Origin: Comamonas sp. KCTC 72670
Lineage (GTDB): Bacteria > Myxococcota > Myxococcia > Myxococcales > Myxococcaceae
Length of the DNA stretch: 64,000 nucleotides
Direction of reading: 5' to 3'
Assembly (NCBI GenBank): GCA_014656495.1
Contig: BNCN01000014.1
Coordinates: 124,001-188,000 of the forward strand
The position numbers were made by a program, and so were the translations under genes. Under the pieces are notes generated by a model. The model was not told the origin of the DNA. It searched no databases and was given only the letters and a program-made list of their open reading frames with translations. Positions 59,953 through 64,000 of the stretch are shown here, in pieces (the stretch's first letter is position 1; each line of letters opens with the position of its first letter).

Positions 59953-62900
59953 ATGGGTTCGCAGTCCGTCGTCACGCAGCAGCCCCCCTGGGCGAAACGC
60001 TCCGGGTGGCTCCTCGCGGCCTTGCTGGTGGGCACCACGCTCGCCGGCTGCAAGAAGGAAGAGGCGCCCTCCGCGGAGCCGTCCTCGACGCAGCCCCAGC
60101 CGCCCGCCACGCAGTCGCCCTCCGCGGCGCCGGATGCGGCCACCACGGCCTCCGCGGAGGCGCCCAGGCCCGTCTCGCCCGAGACGCTGACGCCCGTCAT
60201 CCGCGCCGTGTCCACCGGTGACACGCTGCCGGACCGGGTCGTCATCGAGTTTCCCCGGGACGTGCGGCCCGACAACGAACTGGTGACGCCGGACACGTCC
60301 GTCACCTTCTCGCCGAGCGTGCCGGGCAGCTTCGCGTGGACCTCCGCGTCCACGCTCACCTTCACGCCGGCGGACAGCGGCTTCGCCTTCGACACGAAGT
60401 ACACCGTCACGGTGGGGGCCGTGGGGCTGTCGTCGGGCCTGGTGAAGCCGCCCGTGGAGGGGGCGTGGTCCCACGCCTTCAGCACGCCGCCGTTCCAGTT
60501 CGTCCGCCTGGTGCCGCGTCAGCTCGACGTCGTGAAGGGCCGCGTGGAGGTGGAGGCCGTCTTCTCCGGCCCGGTGGACATCGCCGCCGTGCGCTCGCGC
60601 AGCGCCTTCCGGGTGGGGAGCCAGGCGGTGGGGGACGTGAAGTGGCGCACCGTCGTCCCGTCGCGGAACGTCGTGGCCGCGCAGCTGACCAGCCCGCTGC
60701 TCAAGCAGGGCCGCACCGTGGACTTCAGCCTCCAGGCGGGCCTGCCCGCCGCGTCGCAGGCGAAGACGGTGGCGCCCGCGGCGCGGAGCGCGTTCGAGGT
60801 TCGCCCCGGCAAGCGCATCGACATCACCCGCGTCTCCGTGGAGCAGGGCAACACCGGCTTCTACCTGGAGGTGAGCTGCCGCGACGTGGACGGCGCCGAG
60901 CCGCCCACGCCCCGCGAGACGGATGGCTATGACCCGTACTACTGGGACCACCGCAACCGCGGCTGCTCGCTGGACGAGGGCATCGCCGCCGAGGCCATCC
61001 ACCTGTCGCCCGCGGTGAAGGTCTCCGTCGCGCCGAGCCGCCGCGGCTTCCGCATCTTCGGTGACTTCAAGCGCGGCTCGTACACGCTGCGCATCGACGC
61101 CGGCACGGCCTCGGTGGGCGGCGGCATGCTGCTGGCCACCTTCGAGGAGGCGGTCGCCGTCCCCGCGCGCTCGCCCCAGCTCTCCTTCGCGACGACGGGC
61201 CGCTACCTGCCGCGCAGCGCGTGGCGCAACCTGCCGCTGCAGCACCTCAACCTGGACTCGGCGGAGCTCACCGTCCGCAACGTGCCGCCGGAGAACCTCG
61301 TCTTCTGGATGAGCGACGACTACCGGGAGCGCGCGGACGAGCGCACCTCCAACGTCGTGGCGAAGCAGAAGCTGGCGCTCAAGGCGCCGGCGGACACCCT
61401 CACGACGACCTATGTGGACGTGGCCACCCTGGTGCCCGGCAACATCCGGGGCCTGGTGGAAATCACGGCCAAGCAGGGCCGCTACGAGGCGGCCAGCCGC
61501 ATCCTGCTCACCAACCTGAGCCTCGTGGCCAAGCGGGGCGGACCGGCCCCGGGCTCCAGCGACGCCGGTGAGGTCTGGGTGTGGGCGCTGGGCATCGAGA
61601 ACACCGAGCCGCTGTCCGGCGTCGAAGTCACCCTGGTGAAGAAGAGCGGCGAGGCGGTGTCCCGCTGCACCACGGTGGCGGCGGAGGGCTGCGTGCTCAA
61701 GGTGCCCGCGCCCGGCGTGGATGACAGCCAGCCCTTCGCGCTCATCGCCCGGGATGGCGGCGAGCTGACGTACCTCAAGTACAGCGAGCTCAAGACGGAG
61801 ATCGCCAACTCGGACGTGCAGGGCGAGCCGTACCGCTCCGAGAAGGCCTACCGCGCCGCCATCTGGTCCGACCGGGGCGTGTACCGGCCCGGCGACACCG
61901 CGCACATCGCCGCGGTGCTGCGCGGCCAGGACGACAAGGCGCCGCCTTCGGGGATGCCGGTGGAGCTGCGCGTGGTGGACCCGCGCGAGCGCGAGCTGAA
62001 GAAGGTGTCGCTGAAGACGAACGCGGCGGGCGTGGTGTCGTTGGATTTGCCCTTCGACTCCTTCCAGGACACGGGCACCTACGGCGTGACGCTGAAGGTC
62101 GCCGACCGCGACGTGGCCTGGTACCACGTCAGCGTGGAGGAGTTCGTCCCCGAGCGCATGAAGGTGGAGGCGCGCACGGAGAAGAGCGGCTACCTCCAGG
62201 GCGAGGAGATTCCGGTGGGCGTGGAGGCGGCGTACCTCTTCGGCGGCTCCGCGGAGGGCAGCCCGGTGGAGGTGGCGTGCCGGCTGGTGCCGTCGTCGTT
62301 CAAGCCCAAGGACAACGCGCAGTACACGTATGGCCTCTGGCGCCAGGACGGCAGCGAGCCGCGCGGCGTCACGCTGGGGCAGGTGAAGGGCACGCTGGAC
62401 GCCAAGGGCCAGGCGCTGCTGCGCTGCCCGGCCCAGGGGGCCATGGGCGCCCTGAAGGGGGCCGCCGAGCTGAGCGCGCTGGCCAGCGTCTTCGAGTCCG
62501 GCAGCGGCCGCTCCACCGTGAACAGCGTGAAGGTGCCGGTGCACCCGGAGACCTACTACGTGGGCCTCCAGGCCAGCACGGGCAAGGTGAAGGCCGGCAA
62601 GCCCTTCACGGTGAAGGGCGTGGTGGTGGACTGGGACGGCAAGCTGGTGACGGCCTCCGGCAAGGCGCCCGCGTCCGTGGACGTGGAGTACCTGCGCCTG
62701 GAGGAGGAGTACGGCTACTTCTACGACGAGAACGAGGGCTATGAGCGCTACCAGCGCCACCTGCGTCCGCTGCGGGAGGGCCGCTCCTCGGTGGCGGTGA
62801 AGGACGGCCGCTTCTCGCTGGACGTGACGCCGGGCGCGGACGCCGCGGGCTACATCGTGCGCGTGCGCTCCGGCGGCGCGCAGACGGACCTGGAGCTGGA

Positions 62901-64000
62901 GGGCGAGGGCCGCTACTACTGGTGGGGCGAGGGCTCGCGCGTGGACCAGACGCCGCGCCCGCTCAAGCCCACCTCGCTGAGCCTGGTGCTGCCGGCGAAG
63001 GCGCGCGTGGGGCAGGCCATCACGGTGAAGGTGAAGGCGCCCTACAAGGGCCGCATGCTCTTCACGGCGGAGACGGACCGCGTGCTCGCGTCCCACTGGG
63101 TGGCGGTGGAGCCCGGCGAGGCGACGTGGACCTTCACGCCGTCCGCCTTCGCGCCCAACGTCTACATCAGCACGTTCCTGGTGAAGGACCCCCATCTGGA
63201 GTCCGCGCAGGCCTTCATGCCGGACCGCGCCTTCGGCGTGGGCAGCGTGACGCTGGAGCCGGTGGAGTACACGCAGACGGTGACGATGAACGTCCCCAAG
63301 GAGGTGCGCTCCAACGACACCGTCACGGTGGAGCTGGAGCTGGGCGCGCAGGAGGGCCCCACCTTCGCCACGGTGGCGGTGGTAGACGAGGGCATCCTCT
63401 CCCTCACGCGCTTCCAGAGCCCCGACCCGCAGAAGCAGCTCTTCACCAAGCGGGCGCTGGGCGTGGAGACCTACGAGACGCTGGGCTGGACGCTGCTGGT
63501 TCCGCCGGGCGGCGCGTCCCGCTCCACGGGCGGTGACGGCGAGGGCGGCGCCGCCGGGCGGGTGCAGCCCGTCAAGCCGGTGGCGCTGTGGAGCGGCCTG
63601 CTGCCGGTGCCCTCGAACGGGAAGCTGCGTGTGCCCTTCAAGCTGCCGCAGTACCGCGGCGCCGTGCGGGTGATGGCGGTGACGGCCGGCCCGCAGCGCA
63701 TTGGCCGCGCCAGCGCGCAGGTGGTGGTGCGCGACCCGCTGGTGCTCCAGACGACGCTGCCGCGCTTCCTCACGCAGAACGACGAAATCCAGGTGCCCGT
63801 CTTCGTCACCAACCTGTCCGGCAAGGCGCAGGACGTGAAGGTGACGCTCACCGCCGAGTCGCTGCCGGTGCCGGGGCTGGTGATGCCGGCCACGGCCACC
63901 TCGCCCCTGCAGCTCCTGGGCAAGAGCGAGGGCCAGGCGCGGGTGGAGGACACGAAGTCCCACACCTTCGTCTTCCAGGCCCGCGCGGTGCAGGCGGTGG
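59953..64000 (+). CDS. alpha-2-macroglobulin family lipoprotein (partial, 3' end beyond window)
   Basis: Large periplasmic protease-trapping protein; the frame stays open to the window edge (~1349 residues seen). The ATG at 59953 follows TGGAGGAATC. The N-terminus is a lipoprotein signal (WLLAALLVGTTLAGC, Cys33), then an Ala/Pro/Ser linker. The MG-type beta-domains follow: WSDRGVYRPGDTAHIAAVLR is the conserved MG start of bacterial members. Near the end, PVALWSGLLPVPSNGKLRVP and MAVTAGPQRIGRASAQVVVR form the A2M core. The thioester motif CxEQ, if present, would lie past the window. Penicillin-binding protein 1C is often encoded next to such genes but is not visible here. Confidence 0.92.
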   Translation, partial: MGSQSVVTQQPPWAKRSGWLLAALLVGTTLAGCKKEEAPSAEPSSTQPQPPATQSPSAAPDAATTASAEAPRPVSPETLTPVIRAVSTGDTLPDRVVIEFPRDVRPDNELVTPDTSVTFSPSVPGSFAWTSASTLTFTPADSGFAFDTKYTVTVGAVGLSSGLVKPPVEGAWSHAFSTPPFQFVRLVPRQLDVVKGRVEVEAVFSGPVDIAAVRSRSAFRVGSQAVGDVKWRTVVPSRNVVAAQLTSPLLKQGRTVDFSLQAGLPAASQAKTVAPAARSAFEVRPGKRIDITRVSVEQGNTGFYLEVSCRDVDGAEPPTPRETDGYDPYYWDHRNRGCSLDEGIAAEAIHLSPAVKVSVAPSRRGFRIFGDFKRGSYTLRIDAGTASVGGGMLLATFEEAVAVPARSPQLSFATTGRYLPRSAWRNLPLQHLNLDSAELTVRNVPPENLVFWMSDDYRERADERTSNVVAKQKLALKAPADTLTTTYVDVATLVPGNIRGLVEITAKQGRYEAASRILLTNLSLVAKRGGPAPGSSDAGEVWVWALGIENTEPLSGVEVTLVKKSGEAVSRCTTVAAEGCVLKVPAPGVDDSQPFALIARDGGELTYLKYSELKTEIANSDVQGEPYRSEKAYRAAIWSDRGVYRPGDTAHIAAVLRGQDDKAPPSGMPVELRVVDPRERELKKVSLKTNAAGVVSLDLPFDSFQDTGTYGVTLKVADRDVAWYHVSVEEFVPERMKVEARTEKSGYLQGEEIPVGVEAAYLFGGSAEGSPVEVACRLVPSSFKPKDNAQYTYGLWRQDGSEPRGVTLGQVKGTLDAKGQALLRCPAQGAMGALKGAAELSALASVFESGSGRSTVNSVKVPVHPETYYVGLQASTGKVKAGKPFTVKGVVVDWDGKLVTASGKAPASVDVEYLRLEEEYGYFYDENEGYERYQRHLRPLREGRSSVAVKDGRFSLDVTPGADAAGYIVRVRSGGAQTDLELEGEGRYYWWGEGSRVDQTPRPLKPTSLSLVLPAKARVGQAITVKVKAPYKGRMLFTAETDRVLASHWVAVEPGEATWTFTPSAFAPNVYISTFLVKDPHLESAQAFMPDRAFGVGSVTLEPVEYTQTVTMNVPKEVRSNDTVTVELELGAQEGPTFATVAVVDEGILSLTRFQSPDPQKQLFTKRALGVETYETLGWTLLVPPGGASRSTGGDGEGGAAGRVQPVKPVALWSGLLPVPSNGKLRVPFKLPQYRGAVRVMAVTAGPQRIGRASAQVVVRDPLVLQTTLPRFLTQNDEIQVPVFVTNLSGKAQDVKVTLTAESLPVPGLVMPATATSPLQLLGKSEGQARVEDTKSHTFVFQARAVQAV

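Noticed and set aside
59857-63963. 1368-codon open frame on the minus strand
   Set aside because: It is antisense to the alpha-2-macroglobulin gene, has no recognisable domain, is very rich in Arg, His and Gly, and results from the GC-rich third positions of the real gene.

Overview
This is a 64 kb stretch of very GC-rich chromosomal DNA. It is almost entirely coding, with short intergenic gaps and strong G/C third-position bias, which produces many long antisense shadow frames. The gene content points to a myxobacterium of the Myxococcus/Corallococcus type. Supporting features are two proteins of lineage-typical families (a DUF2378-type protein and a DUF2381-type protein), a membrane Ser/Thr kinase next to the DUF2381 gene, two orphan PAS-rich histidine kinases, and an EF-G of the mitochondrial EFG1-like kind found in deltaproteobacteria. 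No rRNA, tRNA, CRISPR array, insertion sequence or prophage was seen.

Layout. 0-16 kb: a GT4 glycosyltransferase, glnS, a secreted glycine-rich protein, an exported serine hydrolase with a TPR tail, a GNAT acetyltransferase, a PAS/GAF histidine kinase, an inositol-monophosphatase-family enzyme, a GAF protein, a Mug-type uracil-DNA glycosylase, a PfkB sugar kinase, a secreted amidohydrolase, a small coiled-coil protein, a DUF423 membrane protein and a SET-domain protein with a histone-H1-like tail. 15-28 kb: a two-gene operon with a Cys-rich exported protein, an acyl-CoA-dehydrogenase-like protein, unknowns, an M18 aminopeptidase, an osmoregulated glucan operon (opgG, an unknown gene, opgH) and a hybrid histidine kinase. 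28-38 kb: a DUF2378 protein, a giant four-ATPase UvrA-like protein, an exported glutathione peroxidase, DUF5996 and DUF4136 proteins, and an overlapping ECF sigma / zinc-finger anti-sigma / CpxP-like operon.

38-48 kb: a peroxiredoxin divergent from a translationally coupled YcaO-TfuA pair, then a Ser/Thr kinase fused to a lipoprotein-like domain, a DUF2381 protein, an orphan beta-class DNA methyltransferase, a 2OG-Fe(II) oxygenase, a dicarboxylate/amino-acid symporter and a SlyD isomerase. 48-64 kb: an OPT transporter, a beta-barrel-like protein, an Uup-type ABC-F ATPase, EF-G, an NTF2-like protein, a SthA-like flavoprotein, an RsuA-family pseudouridine synthase, a TrmJ-type methyltransferase, and a bacterial alpha-2-macroglobulin lipoprotein cut by the window end.

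The gene groups most likely to act together are opgG/unknown/opgH (periplasmic glucan), the sigma/anti-sigma/CpxP-like triad (envelope stress), YcaO-TfuA (backbone thioamidation of an unidentified substrate) and the kinase-DUF2381 pair. The YcaO-TfuA pair without a visible precursor peptide is the best candidate here for an undescribed system. The fused double UvrA and the SET protein with a basic tail follow.
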